64,000 bases of DNA from Streptomyces sp. F001 (GCF_004187715.1 NZ_QZWF01000003.1:682001-746000), one strand, 5' to 3'; counted from the stretch's first letter, positions 52,430 to 61,195 are shown. Numbers and translations are program-made. Notes: generated by a model not told the origin, from the letters alone.

Positions 52430-53025
52430 TTCAGTTCATGTGTCCCTCTGCTCGATGGGGCCGGGTGTCTACCGTGACCGGTGTGGTCGAGGCGGCTGTG
52501 GTGTGTGGGCGGGAGGGGTATCTGCTGTGGCCTGCGGGTGGGCCGGCTGTGAGGGAGGCGTGTGCTGGCGGCTTGTGCGGCGTGGGCGCGGGCTTGATGG
52601 CTGGGGGCGTGGCGTTCGCCGAGGCGTTTGATGCGCCAGGTCAAGACCTCCGCCGGGGACTGTGCGTCGTCCAAGGAGCGTTGCGTGAGGGCACGTTGGA
52701 GGACGGTGGCGTGGTCGTGGCCCGCGGCTTCGGCGGCAGCCAGGACTGCGGTCAGGGCGTCCCAGGCGGGCTCGGTGAGAATCTGCTCGGCGTGGGCGGG
52801 CGCGATCTCGCGGACTGTGTGGGCGTAGCGGTTGACCGTGTGTGGCTGCGGTTCGTGTCGGGCGAGGGCAGCCAGGGCGGTGGGGGCGGTTTGGTCGTAG
52901 GCGGCCTGCAGGTGGATGAGGGTCTGGCGGGCGGCGGCGACCTGCCGATCGTGGTGGCGCCTGTGCACAGACTCTCCGACCCACTCGTCGAACTGGCCGG
53001 AGCTCACACGGACATGACTTCCCAT
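52430..53025 (-). pseudogene. Relaxase/mobilisation protein C-terminal fragment
   Basis: From the ATG at 53025 the frame encodes about 190 residues. LAALARHEPQPHTVNRYAHTVR, EPAWDALTAVLAAAEAAGHD and LDDAQSPAEVLTWRIKRLG match the helical C-terminal region of actinobacterial mobilisation relaxases. The catalytic N-terminal region with its Tyr and His triad is absent, and the frame runs on into the palindrome array. It is best read as debris of a mobilisable element. Confidence 0.55.
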
Positions 53026-53125
53026 CAGACAGTTTCGGCTGGCCAGCCCCTCGATCCGACAGTCCGGACGACAGCAGGGCACGACACCGACGAAGACGGC
53101 GCGGAGCGGGCCTGAGGTCTTTGGT

Positions 53126-53155
53126 CTGGATCAGGCTGGATCAGGCTGGATCAGG
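53126..53155. repeat. Three tandem CTGGATCAGG decamers
   Basis: Perfect 10-bp direct repeats 80 bp upstream of the ADP-ribosylglycohydrolase gene, one helical turn apart. They could bind a regulator or be a slippage product. Confidence 0.8.
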
Positions 53156-53234
53156 GCGGGCTCCGGAGGTTGTGAGGAGCCCCTTCCCCCGATTATGGTC
53201 GCCTTGACGATAAGTGGGGGAAGGGGCTTCCTGC

Positions 53235-54257
53235 ATGACCACGACGACGGTGAGCAAGCGCGCCGCGACCGGAGCACTGATCGGGCTCGCCCTCGGGGAC
53301 GCCCTCGGCTTCCCGACCGAGTTCAATGACGTGCCCTCGATCCTCGCCAAGTGCGGTCCCTGGCGGGAGATGGAGCTGCCGAAGCGCGCGTTCGTCTCCG
53401 ACGACACGCAGATGACCCTGGCCCTCGGACGCGCACTCAGGACCGCCCTGGGCCGGGGCGTGCTCGTCCCGAAGCGGCTGGAGCGGCCGCTGCGCGAGGA
53501 GTTCGTCGACTGGTACCAGTCGCCGGAGAACAACCGGGCCCCGGGCAACACCTGCCTGACCGCCTGCAATCTGCTGAAGGCGGACGGACGGGTCTGGCAG
53601 GAGGCCAGCCAGCTCGGCTCCAAGGGCTGCGGCGCCAACATGCGCGTGGCCCCCGTCGGGCTCGCCCCCGGGCTCAGCGACGCACAGCGCGCCGGTGCCG
53701 CCCAGTTGCAGTCCGCGCTCACCCACGGCCACCCGACGGCCCTGGCAGCCTCGGACCTCACCGCCCGCGCCGTGCACCTGCTTGCCCAGGGCGCCGACCC
53801 CGCCGGACTCGTCGGCCAACTGCGGTCGTACGCCTGCGACAACCGCACCCGCTACCACCACACCTGGCTCGGTGACCTCTGGACCCGCTCCCAGGACCCC
53901 ACCCCCGAACGCTTCATCGCGCGCGGCTGGGACGAGTGCCTGGAGATCCTCGGCCGGCTCCAGGAGGCCGTGCGCACCGTCTCGCCGGAGACCGACCCGT
54001 GCCTGGCCACCGGTGCGGGCTGGGTCGCCGAAGAGGCCTTCGCCACCGGCCTGCTGTGCTTCCTGCTCTTCCCCGACGAGCCCGTCACCGCCCTGCGCCG
54101 AGCCGCCTGCTCCTCCGGCGACTCCGACTCGATCGCCTGCCTCACCGGTGCCTTCGCGGGCGCCTGGCTGGGCGCGGAAGCCTGGCCCGCTCAGTGGGCG
54201 GACCGAATCGAGTACCGGGGCGAGCTGCTTGCCCTGGGAGCGCTCTGGGACGCCTGA
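53235..54257 (+). CDS. ADP-ribosylglycohydrolase family protein
   Basis: A 340-aa protein from the ATG at 53235 (AAGGGG upstream). GALIGLALGDALGFPTEF opens the fold, SDDTQMTLALG supplies the first metal-binding Asp set, and a late CSSGDSDSIACLTGAFAGAW gives the second. These are the landmarks of the DraG/ARH group, which removes ADP-ribose from proteins, nucleic acids or small molecules using two Mg or Mn ions. No ADP-ribosyltransferase is seen nearby. It is followed by a secreted protein gene after 174 bp. Confidence 0.92.
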   Translation: MTTTTVSKRAATGALIGLALGDALGFPTEFNDVPSILAKCGPWREMELPKRAFVSDDTQMTLALGRALRTALGRGVLVPKRLERPLREEFVDWYQSPENNRAPGNTCLTACNLLKADGRVWQEASQLGSKGCGANMRVAPVGLAPGLSDAQRAGAAQLQSALTHGHPTALAASDLTARAVHLLAQGADPAGLVGQLRSYACDNRTRYHHTWLGDLWTRSQDPTPERFIARGWDECLEILGRLQEAVRTVSPETDPCLATGAGWVAEEAFATGLLCFLLFPDEPVTALRRAACSSGDSDSIACLTGAFAGAWLGAEAWPAQWADRIEYRGELLALGALWDA

Positions 54258-54431
54258 GACTTGTCCGGTCGATCATGTGCGGAGCCAGATGACGAGGGCT
54301 GCAGTGAGTCCGTGGCCTGATATGCGCTCCGCACGCGATCATCCTGCGGGCCCAATGTCAGTGCGGATCAATACAGTTGCTCCGCCGGCCGCGCCCGTGC
54401 GGCCGGATCCGTTCTCGAAGGAGCTCCTAAG

Positions 54432-55742
54432 GTGCGTATACGAAGACGTGCGGCGGGTGTCGCACTGGTCCTGGCGGTCGCGTCGTTCAATCTGCTCGGT
54501 GCCCCCGGCACGGCAGCGGCACAGCCCCAGGGCGGCATCGTCCTGCCCGTGCGGTCGCACTGGCAGACCCTCGCCGACAGCCGCCATGTGTACGTCAGCG
54601 CGCCCGGCGACGACGCGGTGCTGGCCACCGACCACGACGGGCAGGTCGTGAAGAAGGTGGAGGGTCTCGACGGGGCGCGGGGTATGGCCGAGTCGGCCGA
54701 CGAGTCCACCCTGTACGTGGCGCTCCCGGACGCTGACGCGATCTCCGTCATCGACACCGCGACCTTGACTGAAACGCGACGCATCTCAACCGGGGCCGAC
54801 ACCGAACCGGAGAGCCTCGCCCTCGCCGGCGGCCGACTGTTCTTCGGCTACCAGGCCACCGTCTTCGACGCCGGCATCGGGTCGGTCGCCATCGCCGAGG
54901 CGACCCCGACCGTCAGCCTGGACGACAACCCCGTCTGGTACGGCAAGCCGCGACTCGCCTCGTCGCCGGGCGCGCCCGACCGGCTCGTCGCCGCGGAGAG
55001 CCAGGGCGCGCTGGGCATGCGCGTGTACGACGTGGGCTCCGGCACGCTTCAGGAGACCGCCTACAGCGACGCCGTCGGCGATGTCGAGGACGTGGCGGTG
55101 ACGCCGGACGGCAGCAGTGTGATCACCGCGAACGGCTCCAACTACTACCACCAGCGGTGGCGCCTGTCGGACCTGACGGAGGAGGCCCAGTACGACACCG
55201 GCCCCTACCCCAACTCCGTTGCTGTCGACTCCCACGGCACGGTCGCCGCGGGGATCGTGGCGGGAGGGGAGTGGGACGTCCATGTCTACCGCCCGGGAGA
55301 GACCGCCGCGTACCGCACGGTCGCGTTGTCGCCGGGGTACGCGAATCTGCTCGACCGAGGCGTGGCCTGGGCGCCCGACGGCAACAGGCTGTTCACCACC
55401 CGCTTCCCCTACTCGGGCGAGGTCGTTCTCGACATCGTCACCGACGTCGCCAAGGCATCCAGCACGATCACTCTGTCCGCCCCGCCGACGAACCCCGTCG
55501 GCACGCCGGTCACCGTGACGGGGAAACTGACCTCGCTGGTTCCCTTCCCTAAGCGCAGAGCGGTCACGGTGACGCGCGACGGCGTGGAGCTGCCGGATGT
55601 GAAGGTCGGACGGGACGGCACCTTCAGCTTCAGTGACACCCCGCCCGACTGGAACACGTATCCCCAGTACACGGTCACCTACGCGGGCGACGCCCGGCAT
55701 GTGCCCGGCACGGCGACCGTCATGGTCGAGTTCGTCGGCTGA
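54432..55742 (+). CDS. Secreted beta-propeller protein with C-terminal Ig-like domain
   Basis: A 436-aa exported protein from the GTG at 54432 with GGAG nine bases upstream. A signal peptide ends near GTAAAQPQ. Residues about 45-340 contain propeller-like repeats (DSRHVYVSAPGDDAVLATD, DESTLYVALPDADAISVID, GPYPNSVAVDSHGTVAAGI). A final domain (TLSAPPTNPVGTPVTVTGKLT to YTVTYAGDARHVPGTATV) is an Ig-like or bacterial repeat module. No catalytic residues are evident. A strong hairpin follows. Confidence 0.85.
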   Translation: MRIRRRAAGVALVLAVASFNLLGAPGTAAAQPQGGIVLPVRSHWQTLADSRHVYVSAPGDDAVLATDHDGQVVKKVEGLDGARGMAESADESTLYVALPDADAISVIDTATLTETRRISTGADTEPESLALAGGRLFFGYQATVFDAGIGSVAIAEATPTVSLDDNPVWYGKPRLASSPGAPDRLVAAESQGALGMRVYDVGSGTLQETAYSDAVGDVEDVAVTPDGSSVITANGSNYYHQRWRLSDLTEEAQYDTGPYPNSVAVDSHGTVAAGIVAGGEWDVHVYRPGETAAYRTVALSPGYANLLDRGVAWAPDGNRLFTTRFPYSGEVVLDIVTDVAKASSTITLSAPPTNPVGTPVTVTGKLTSLVPFPKRRAVTVTRDGVELPDVKVGRDGTFSFSDTPPDWNTYPQYTVTYAGDARHVPGTATVMVEFVG

Positions 55743-55777
55743 CCAGGCCGGGCAGTTTGCCCGAGCCCGTCACAACG

Positions 55778-55813
55778 GTGTGGGGCCGGTGTCCCGGAGA
55801 CACCGGCCCACAC
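55778..55813 (+). terminator. Hairpin terminator
   Basis: A long GC-rich stem, GTGTGGGGCCGGTGTC pairing with GACACCGGCCCACAC (one bulged base), 36 bp after the propeller gene. Confidence 0.8.
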
Positions 55814-56122
55814 CGCGCTGGCGTACCGGATGTCGTAGGGCCGACGGAACCGGATCCGCGCCCAGGCCGGACACCCGCCGCTGGAACTCAACCCGCTGAA
55901 CATGCTGCACACCGTGCGGATCGAGCTCAGAGCCCCCTCGGGAGGCTGTTCTCACCTGCACTTGATACTCCCGCCGTAGGAAGGCCGTTCGCGGACTGTG
56001 CCAGGTGCGCTCGCAGAACGCCCCGAAGGTCGTCGCGCCGGAGATGCCTGTCACATTCCCGCCCCGAATGCGGTCTCTCCCTTGGCAGCACAGAGACGCG
56101 GCGATGAAGAAAGGCGGCAGGC
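55814..56122. other. Gap without recognised gene
   Basis: About 310 bp between the hairpin and the deacetylase-like gene. A short frame reading NPLNMLHTVRIELRAPSG looks like gene debris but was not matched. The downstream promoter should lie in the last 150 bp. Confidence 0.35.
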
Positions 56123-57409
56123 ATGCGGGAAATCAGCCGAAGGAGCCTGCTGGGGGCGGGACTCGGGGCCGCGGCGACGATGGCTGTCGCCGGGTGCGGT
56201 ACGGGTCTCGCTATCGGTTCCGACCCGCCGGGGCAGGAGCCCGGCCGGGGCGGTGCCGGCGGCACCGGGGGCGGTAGGACGCCCCGGCCCACCGAGCCCC
56301 CCGTCCGGCTGATAGGCGACGGCTCGACCGCCGACACCGGGAAGCAGCCGCACCAGCCGGAGGATCCCGAGCCGCTGGAGCCGGGGGACATCCCGCCGCA
56401 GTTCGTGGTTTTCTCCTGGGACGGCGCGGGCGAGGTCGGCAACGGGCTCTTCCCGCGTTTTCTGGAACTCGCCGAGAACCATGGCGCGGCGATGACCTTC
56501 TTCCTCTCCGGCGTCTATGTGCTCCCCGAGTCGAAGAAGACGCTGTACCGGCCGCCGAACAACCCCGTCGGTGCGTCCGACATCGAATATCTCAGCGATG
56601 ACCACATCAAAGATACGCTGACGTACCTGCGCCGGGCGTGGCTCGAAGGCCACGAGATAGGAACCCATTTCAACGGGCATTTCTGCGGAGGGTCGGGCTC
56701 CGTCGGGAACTGGACTCCCGCGCAGTGGGAGAACGAGATCGACCAGGCCGTCTCCTTCGTCACCGAATGGAAAACGAACAGCGGCTGGACCGACATGGAC
56801 CCGCTGCCTTTCGACTACCGCAAGGAACTCGTCGGTGCACGCACCCCCTGCCTGCTCGGCCAGGACAATCTGCTGCCGACCGCGAGGAAACTCGGCTGGC
56901 GCTATGACGCGAGTTCGCCCGGCGGCCGTCAGATCTGGCCCGTGAAGCGGGGAGGGGTGTGGGACCTTCCGCTGCAGGCTGTCCCCTTCCCCGGGCACTC
57001 CTTTGAGGTGCTCTCGATGGACTACAACATACTGGCAAACCAATCGGGAAATTCGACGAAGGGAATGCCGTCCCGCTATCCGGGCTGGCGCGAGCAGGCC
57101 ACCGAGGCCTATCTCAGCGGATTCCAGCGCGCGTACGAGTCCAATCGCGCACCCTTCTTCGTCGGTAACCACTTCGAGCAGTGGAACGGCGGCATCTACA
57201 TGGACGCCGTGGAAGAGGCGCTGAAAGTCATGGCGGGCAAGAAGGACGTACGGCTGGTGTCGTTCCGTCAGTTCTGCGACTGGCTGGACGTCCAGGATCC
57301 GAAGATCCTCGAGAAGCTCCGTACGCTTGGGGTCGGACAGGCACCCACGGGCGGCTGGAACTCCTTCCTCCAGGACGTCGACGGAGCATCGGCGCCGTCG
57401 GCCGCTTAG
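56123..57409 (+). CDS. Tat lipoprotein, polysaccharide-deacetylase-like
   Basis: A 428-aa protein. The signal SRRSLLGAGLG ends in a lipobox VAGC near residue 26, so it is a Tat-exported lipoprotein. A Gly/Pro-rich tether leads to a NodB-like barrel. FVVFSWDGAGEVG takes the place of the usual TFDD motif, GHEIGTHFNGHFCGG supplies the HxxxH metal site, and a FFVGNHFEQWNG segment closes the barrel. It probably deacetylates or binds a cell-wall or extracellular glycan. The changed first motif makes the activity uncertain. Confidence 0.82.
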   Translation: MREISRRSLLGAGLGAAATMAVAGCGTGLAIGSDPPGQEPGRGGAGGTGGGRTPRPTEPPVRLIGDGSTADTGKQPHQPEDPEPLEPGDIPPQFVVFSWDGAGEVGNGLFPRFLELAENHGAAMTFFLSGVYVLPESKKTLYRPPNNPVGASDIEYLSDDHIKDTLTYLRRAWLEGHEIGTHFNGHFCGGSGSVGNWTPAQWENEIDQAVSFVTEWKTNSGWTDMDPLPFDYRKELVGARTPCLLGQDNLLPTARKLGWRYDASSPGGRQIWPVKRGGVWDLPLQAVPFPGHSFEVLSMDYNILANQSGNSTKGMPSRYPGWREQATEAYLSGFQRAYESNRAPFFVGNHFEQWNGGIYMDAVEEALKVMAGKKDVRLVSFRQFCDWLDVQDPKILEKLRTLGVGQAPTGGWNSFLQDVDGASAPSAA

Positions 57410-57477
57410 AGCCACTGTGGGCCACGTGTGGGCCAGCCGAGGCACTCTCATCTCATTGCATGCCCGTGTGGGCCGGA

Positions 57478-57533
57478 TTGCACCGCTGTTGACCGTGGTT
57501 TTCCGTCCTTACGGGCATGCTGTGGGCACGGCT
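57478..57533. repeat. Att arm block, copy G
   Basis: Contains ATTGCACCGCTGTTGACCGTGG and two GGGCA(C/T)G direct repeats, without a tRNA half. It sits between the deacetylase-like gene and the left end of the deleted IS. Confidence 0.65.
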
Positions 57534-57560
57534 CCGGAGTAATTGGTCTGGGGGATGGGG

Positions 57561-58494
57561 CAGGGCTTCGGCGTAGTCGCGTGACGTCCGTTTCCTGATC
57601 ATGTGAGTCCGAGGAGGGCGAGCGGTCGGCTGGCGTCGCGGGCGTTGTGCCGGAGGCCGGCGGCGATGCTGCTCTTCCCGGCGAGGCGAAGGGCGCCGAT
57701 GGCAAGGTTGCGCCAGGTCGCCATGGCGCGGGGTGCGGAGCCGGTTCGCAGTTGGGAGGCGTCCTCGGTGAATGTCACGTCTCGGACGTGGTGCAGGGCT
57801 TCGATCTTCCAGTGGCTGCGGATCAGCCGGGCGAGTTCGGCGGGTGTGGCCTGTTCGGCGGTGAGGCTGGTGACCGCGTAGACAGTCTTGATGCTGGCCT
57901 TGCCGGTCTTGCGGTCCACTCGGCGGCGCTTGAGCTGGACGGCCTGGCGGGCGCCGGGAAAGAGCAGGCTGTTCACCGTGCACACCTTGATGCGGCGGAT
58001 CTCGCCGCCCGGTCCAGCGCGTCGCCGTCGATGCGGCCCAGCAGCCGCCGCACCGTCGCCTCCGCCGGCAGGCACCGCTTCGGGGGCAGCGGATCGGGCC
58101 GTACGCCAAGGCGCTCCGCGACGGACGGCGGGGCGTCGTCGATCCACTCACCCACAGCCAGCAGGGAGGTCGCTCCGGCCGGAACCGCGCACGCGGTCAG
58201 CGCGAGCACGACGACCAGAGCGTGCCGTACGCCGCGCGGATCGCGAGGGTCGGGCACCTCGGCCAGTCGCTCCAGCAGGCCCGGGATCTCCTCGGGCACG
58301 GGCCCAGGATGCTCGCGGAGTTGGTCAAAGGCAGGCGGGATCGGCGATGATGCGTCGGCAGGCACGGTCTTCCACTCGGATCACGGGGCGTCGAGAACTC
58401 CATGATCTTGGAAGCCCGTGCCTGTCACGCTCCCAGAACCACGCAGAACTGACAGATCGTCACGCGGGCGTCAAGCGACTACGGCGAAGCCCTT
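57561..58494 (-). mobile_element. ISAs1-type element with internal deletion
   Basis: The ends form an inverted repeat of about 30 bp: CAGGGCTTCGGCGTAGTCGC at the left, and a sequence at the right that reads AAGGGCTTCGCCGTAGTCGC on the minus strand. Mismatches are few. The inside holds both ends of one transposase gene but lacks the middle. At about 930 bp it is shorter than a full element, so it could move only if a transposase acts in trans. Confidence 0.75.
57599..58365 (-). pseudogene. ISAs1-family transposase, internally deleted
   Basis: The N-terminal part (LLERLAEVPDPRDPRGVRHAL to RRLLGRIDGDALDRA) is followed after a frame break by the C-terminal part. That part runs from GEIRRIKVCTV through RVDRKTGKASIKTVYAVTSL and SHWKIEALHHVRDVTF to the LALLGLT end. 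Roughly 200 codons that should hold the DDE core are missing at about 58000. The remaining parts show little further decay, so the deletion is fairly recent. Confidence 0.85.
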
Positions 58495-58727
58495 GCTGCC
58501 CACACAACGACGACCCCCGCCCTTCCGCGCTGGAAGGACGGGGTTTGCGGTGGGGGCACGTTCGCAGGTCGCGCTCGTCGACCAGGACGGCGCGGTGCAG
58601 GTCAACCTGTACCTACCCAACGGGGTAGGACGGGTTTGCGGGTGACTGGCGATCCACGTCCATGCGGTCCACGTGCCGTGTCACGGGCCGTTGGTCCCAG
58701 GCGTTTTCACGCCAGCCCTGGGGCACG
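58495..58727. other. Gap after the IS
   Basis: About 230 bp. A hairpin at about 58513-58545 (CCCGCCCTTCC and GGAAGGACGGG) is present. No gene recognised. Confidence 0.4.
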
Positions 58728-58949
58728 TCAGCCGCCGGCGGCGTCCTCGGCCTCCCAGCGCAGCAGGTCGCCCGGCTGGCATTTGAGCACCTCGCAGAGC
58801 GCAGCGAGCGTCGCGAAGCGTACCGCCTTGGCGCGGCCGTTCTTGAGTACCGCCAGGTTGGCGGGCGTGATCCCTACCCGGCCCGCGAGCTCGCCCACGG
58901 ACATCTTCCGCTTGGCCAGCATCACGTCGATGTCGACGGTGATCGGCAT
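58728..58949 (-). CDS. Small XRE/YozG-like regulator
   Basis: A 73-aa Cro/CI-type HTH protein. VDIDVMLAKRKMSVGELAGRVGITPANLAVLKNGRAKAVRF contains the two DNA-binding helices, and LCEVLKCQPGDLL the dimer helix. It matches the YozG group that partners DUF2975 membrane proteins. Its ATG overlaps the DUF2975 stop (TGATG). It is likely autoregulatory through the inverted repeat at 59473-59489. Confidence 0.9.
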   Translation of the reverse strand: MPITVDIDVMLAKRKMSVGELAGRVGITPANLAVLKNGRAKAVRFATLAALCEVLKCQPGDLLRWEAEDAAGG

Positions 58950-59440
58950 CAGATCACCTCAGCCAGCTCGGCCTGCATCTGTGCCGCCTCGATGTCGCGC
59001 GCGACGGCCTGGGCGAGCAGCATCCGCAGCACGAGCACGATGAGCGCGACCCCCAGGATGGCCACGCCAACCCCGCCCATGATGACGGTGACGCCCGGGT
59101 CGGCCCGCTGGCCCGGCGCATTGAGGGCCGTGACCGCGAACCACAACAGGGCAGCCGCCACGATCGCGCCGATCACGGCGTCCACGTACCGGAAGGCCGC
59201 GTGGGAGAACACGGTCCCGCGTCGCACCATCGTCACCAGCCGCCATACGCTGACCAGGGCTGCCTGGGCCGACACCATGCCCAGGATCGTGATCACGCGC
59301 AGCGGGGTCAGCGGGAGCGACCCGTCCTCCGGGTCGCTCCCGCTGACCAACACCCACACCATCAATGCCTGCACGAACACGGTGCCGGCGAGCACCACCG
59401 CGAGCACGGCGCGCAGCGCACGCACTGTCAGCTTCCCCAC
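58949..59440 (-). CDS. DUF2975 membrane protein
   Basis: A 163-aa protein with four membrane helices (about residues 8-30, 46-68, 88-110 and 122-145) and an acidic C-terminus, as in DUF2975. The GTG at 59440 is favoured by AAGGATGG just upstream; an ATG at 59455 is the alternative. With the small XRE protein it forms the common DUF2975/YozG pair, thought to sense a membrane or cell-density signal, though the mechanism is unknown. Confidence 0.85.
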   Translation of the reverse strand: MGKLTVRALRAVLAVVLAGTVFVQALMVWVLVSGSDPEDGSLPLTPLRVITILGMVSAQAALVSVWRLVTMVRRGTVFSHAAFRYVDAVIGAIVAAALLWFAVTALNAPGQRADPGVTVIMGGVGVAILGVALIVLVLRMLLAQAVARDIEAAQMQAELAEVI

Positions 59441-59472
59441 AACCCATCCTTCCATCGAGTTACGATGAGAAT

Positions 59473-59489
59473 CTATCGATTTTCGATAG
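59473..59489. promoter_or_regulatory. Inverted repeat upstream of DUF2975/XRE pair
   Basis: CTATCGA-TTT-TCGATAG, a perfect 7-bp inverted repeat 33 bp before the DUF2975 start, a probable operator for the YozG-like repressor. Confidence 0.65.
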
Positions 59490-60036
59490 GTGAAGCAAGG
59501 GTGGAGCGGCGGGTTCGCACCGTGTCGGGACGCCGCCGACCCCTCCCCTGGCAGGGCGGTTGCGCGCACCGTCTTGATCTTGTGGAGGTCGACCTCGCTT
59601 GGGCACAAATCGGATGCCACCCGACTACGCCGAAGCCCTGGGGGATGGGGCGACGGGGCCTTGGGAGGATTCCGCGTCCAGGTGTCTCGTGCCCAGGACA
59701 TGTGTGGTTGCGGATGCGTAGGGGGGTCGGCTTCCGGCTGTCATTCGACATCGACTCCGTAGGCGCGGGCGAGGCCGTCCGCCCATCCCTGGCCGAGGGC
59801 CCGTGGGCCGAGTCCGGTCGACATCCTGGCGCCGCCACTGCCCACGCTGAGCCTCGCCGCACGTGGCCCGATTCGAGGTGCGCACTCCACGAGTGGAGAC
59901 ACGCACACTCATCCCGGGCACCCCGACACGGAAACCGAACCCCACGACATACCCCTCTCCCAGGAACAGTCCGGCACCCGGATGGGGCCTGTGAGGTCGG
60001 CTCGGCTGATCCTCGGCAATGGGACATGTGGAAGTG
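59490..60036. other. Gap with solo IS-end remnant
   Basis: Bases about 59620-59650 (CGACTACGCCGAAGCCCTGG, then GGATGGGG) match the outer left end of the ISAs1-type element in reverse orientation, as a solitary end. The rest shows no recognised gene. The promoter of the toxin-antitoxin pair begins at its right end. Confidence 0.5.
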
Positions 60037-60078
60037 CCGGATACATCAATCCGGTACATGGACTACTCTTGGTACATG
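60037..60078 (+). promoter_or_regulatory. Direct-repeat operator and -10 of the VapBC-like operon
   Basis: CCGGATACAT, CCGGTACATG and TTGGTACATG repeat about every 14-18 bp, and TACTCT sits at the -10 position eight bases before the ATG. The start codon lies inside the last repeat. Antitoxin binding here would autoregulate, and the mRNA may be leaderless. Confidence 0.55.
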
Positions 60079-60342
60079 TCCATGAAGCGCACCAACGTCT
60101 ACGCCGACCCCGAGGACCTGGCCATCATCAAGGAGGCCGCCAAGCGCCGAGGTATAAGCGAGGCCGAGATCATCCGCCAGGGCATCCACCTTGCAGCCAT
60201 GGCGAACCGGGTCTGGGACGAGCCGCTGTTCTCACGCACCTTCGAGGGGCCGGGGCGCACGCTGTCCAAGTCGGAGGTCCGCGACACGGTCGCCGATGCC
60301 GTCCGGCGTGAGACCGGCTCGGGTTCCGGATCCGCCGCGTGA
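60076..60342 (+). CDS. vapB: Ribbon-helix-helix antitoxin (VapB-like)
   Basis: An 88-aa protein. KRTNVYADPEDLAIIKEAAKRRGISEAEIIRQGIHLAA is a ribbon-helix-helix DNA-binding domain. The C-terminal 40 residues are polar, with the form of a toxin-neutralising tail. An ATG at 60082 is an alternative start. It overlaps the PIN toxin gene as GTGA. Expected role: bind the toxin and repress the operon through the upstream direct repeats. Confidence 0.85.
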   Translation: MSMKRTNVYADPEDLAIIKEAAKRRGISEAEIIRQGIHLAAMANRVWDEPLFSRTFEGPGRTLSKSEVRDTVADAVRRETGSGSGSAA

Positions 60343-60782
60343 TCATTGTCATCGCCGATACGTCCGGCCTTCTGGCAGCTCTGGACTCGGCTCATCCGGA
60401 ACACCGGGCGGCGAACGAGGCGATCATGGCGGCGGGCCTGCTGGTCATGTCCCCGCTCCTGCTGGCCGAACTGGATCACGTGGCGACGCGTGAGCTCTGC
60501 AGGGAGGCTGCCCTCAGCGCGGTCGACGATCTGCGGCGCTGGATGAGCCGGGGTCGTGTCGTCATGCCGGAGATCACGGAGGGCCACCTGGGCGCCGCCC
60601 AGTCCGTCCGTGTCCGCTACCGCGCGCTGGACCTCGACCTCGCCGACGCGGTGAACGTGGCGCTTGCCGCCGACTACGACACGGACGCGATTCTCACCCT
60701 CGACCGACGAGACTTCCGGGCCGTACGCCCGTTGGGCCGCTACAAGGCGTTCCGGGTACTCCCCGACGACCTCCCGCTGTGA
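60339..60782 (+). CDS. vapC: PIN-domain toxin (VapC-like)
   Basis: A 147-aa PIN-fold protein. ADTSGLLAALD gives the first catalytic Asp, LLAELDHVATRE the conserved Glu, and LDLADAVNVALAADYDTDAILTLDRRDF the remaining acidic residues. All key positions are present, so it should be an active Mg-dependent ribonuclease. The GTG start overlaps the antitoxin. Targets of related toxins are tRNAs or rRNA; nothing here tells which. Confidence 0.88.
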   Translation: MIIVIADTSGLLAALDSAHPEHRAANEAIMAAGLLVMSPLLLAELDHVATRELCREAALSAVDDLRRWMSRGRVVMPEITEGHLGAAQSVRVRYRALDLDLADAVNVALAADYDTDAILTLDRRDFRAVRPLGRYKAFRVLPDDLPL

Positions 60783-61044
60783 CGCAGGACCCTCGAGGGT
60801 CAAGTGCCCGCTCCCACAAGGGGCTTGTGCACCGCCCGCGACGAAGCACGTGCAGGACGGTCATCGCCCTCGCCCGGGAACAGCGGGCTGAGGACTCGCC
60901 TCCGGCTCATCTACGTGAAAGTGCAGGTCAGCGCCATGCTGTGACGTGATTGGGGGTGCCCTCTCAAGGCGCGCGTGCCCTCTGCGTGCCCAATCTCGAG
61001 GTACAGGAGTACTCGTAAACGCAGCAATGGCTCCCCAATGAAAC
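60783..61044. other. Gap without recognised gene
   Basis: Between the toxin gene and att copy H. No coding or structural signal found. Confidence 0.4.
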
Positions 61045-61071
61045 AAGCCCCAGGTCGCTGACCTGGGGCTT
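61045..61071 (-). terminator. tRNA-associated terminator, copy H
   Basis: Perfect 12-bp stem AAGCCCCAGGTC with a GCT loop, the strongest of the five copies. Confidence 0.8.
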
Positions 61072-61077
61072 CAAGAA

Positions 61078-61124
61078 GAGCGGGTGACGAGAATCGAACT
61101 CGCGCTCTCAGCTTGGGAAGCGAC
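61078..61124 (-). repeat. tRNA-Gly 3' half, attachment-site copy H
   Basis: Same tRNA half with the standard CTTCCCAAG anticodon-loop remnant and T loop TTCGATT, but CACCCGC-T is followed by CTT rather than CCA. The spacer CGACGGCGCTTCC and a complete arm block at 61196-61251 follow. Confidence 0.8.
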
Positions 61125-61195
61125 GGCGCTTCCAGGGGCTCTGTGGCTCTGACCTGCACAGATACCTTCTCCTCGGGGTGGTCGTAGGGGTCGGA

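Noticed and set aside
52060..53115. 351-codon plus-strand gene after the SLOG gene
   Set aside because: Gly/Val-rich shadow of the relaxase remnant; its VPxRN residues arise because the palindromes read alike on both strands.
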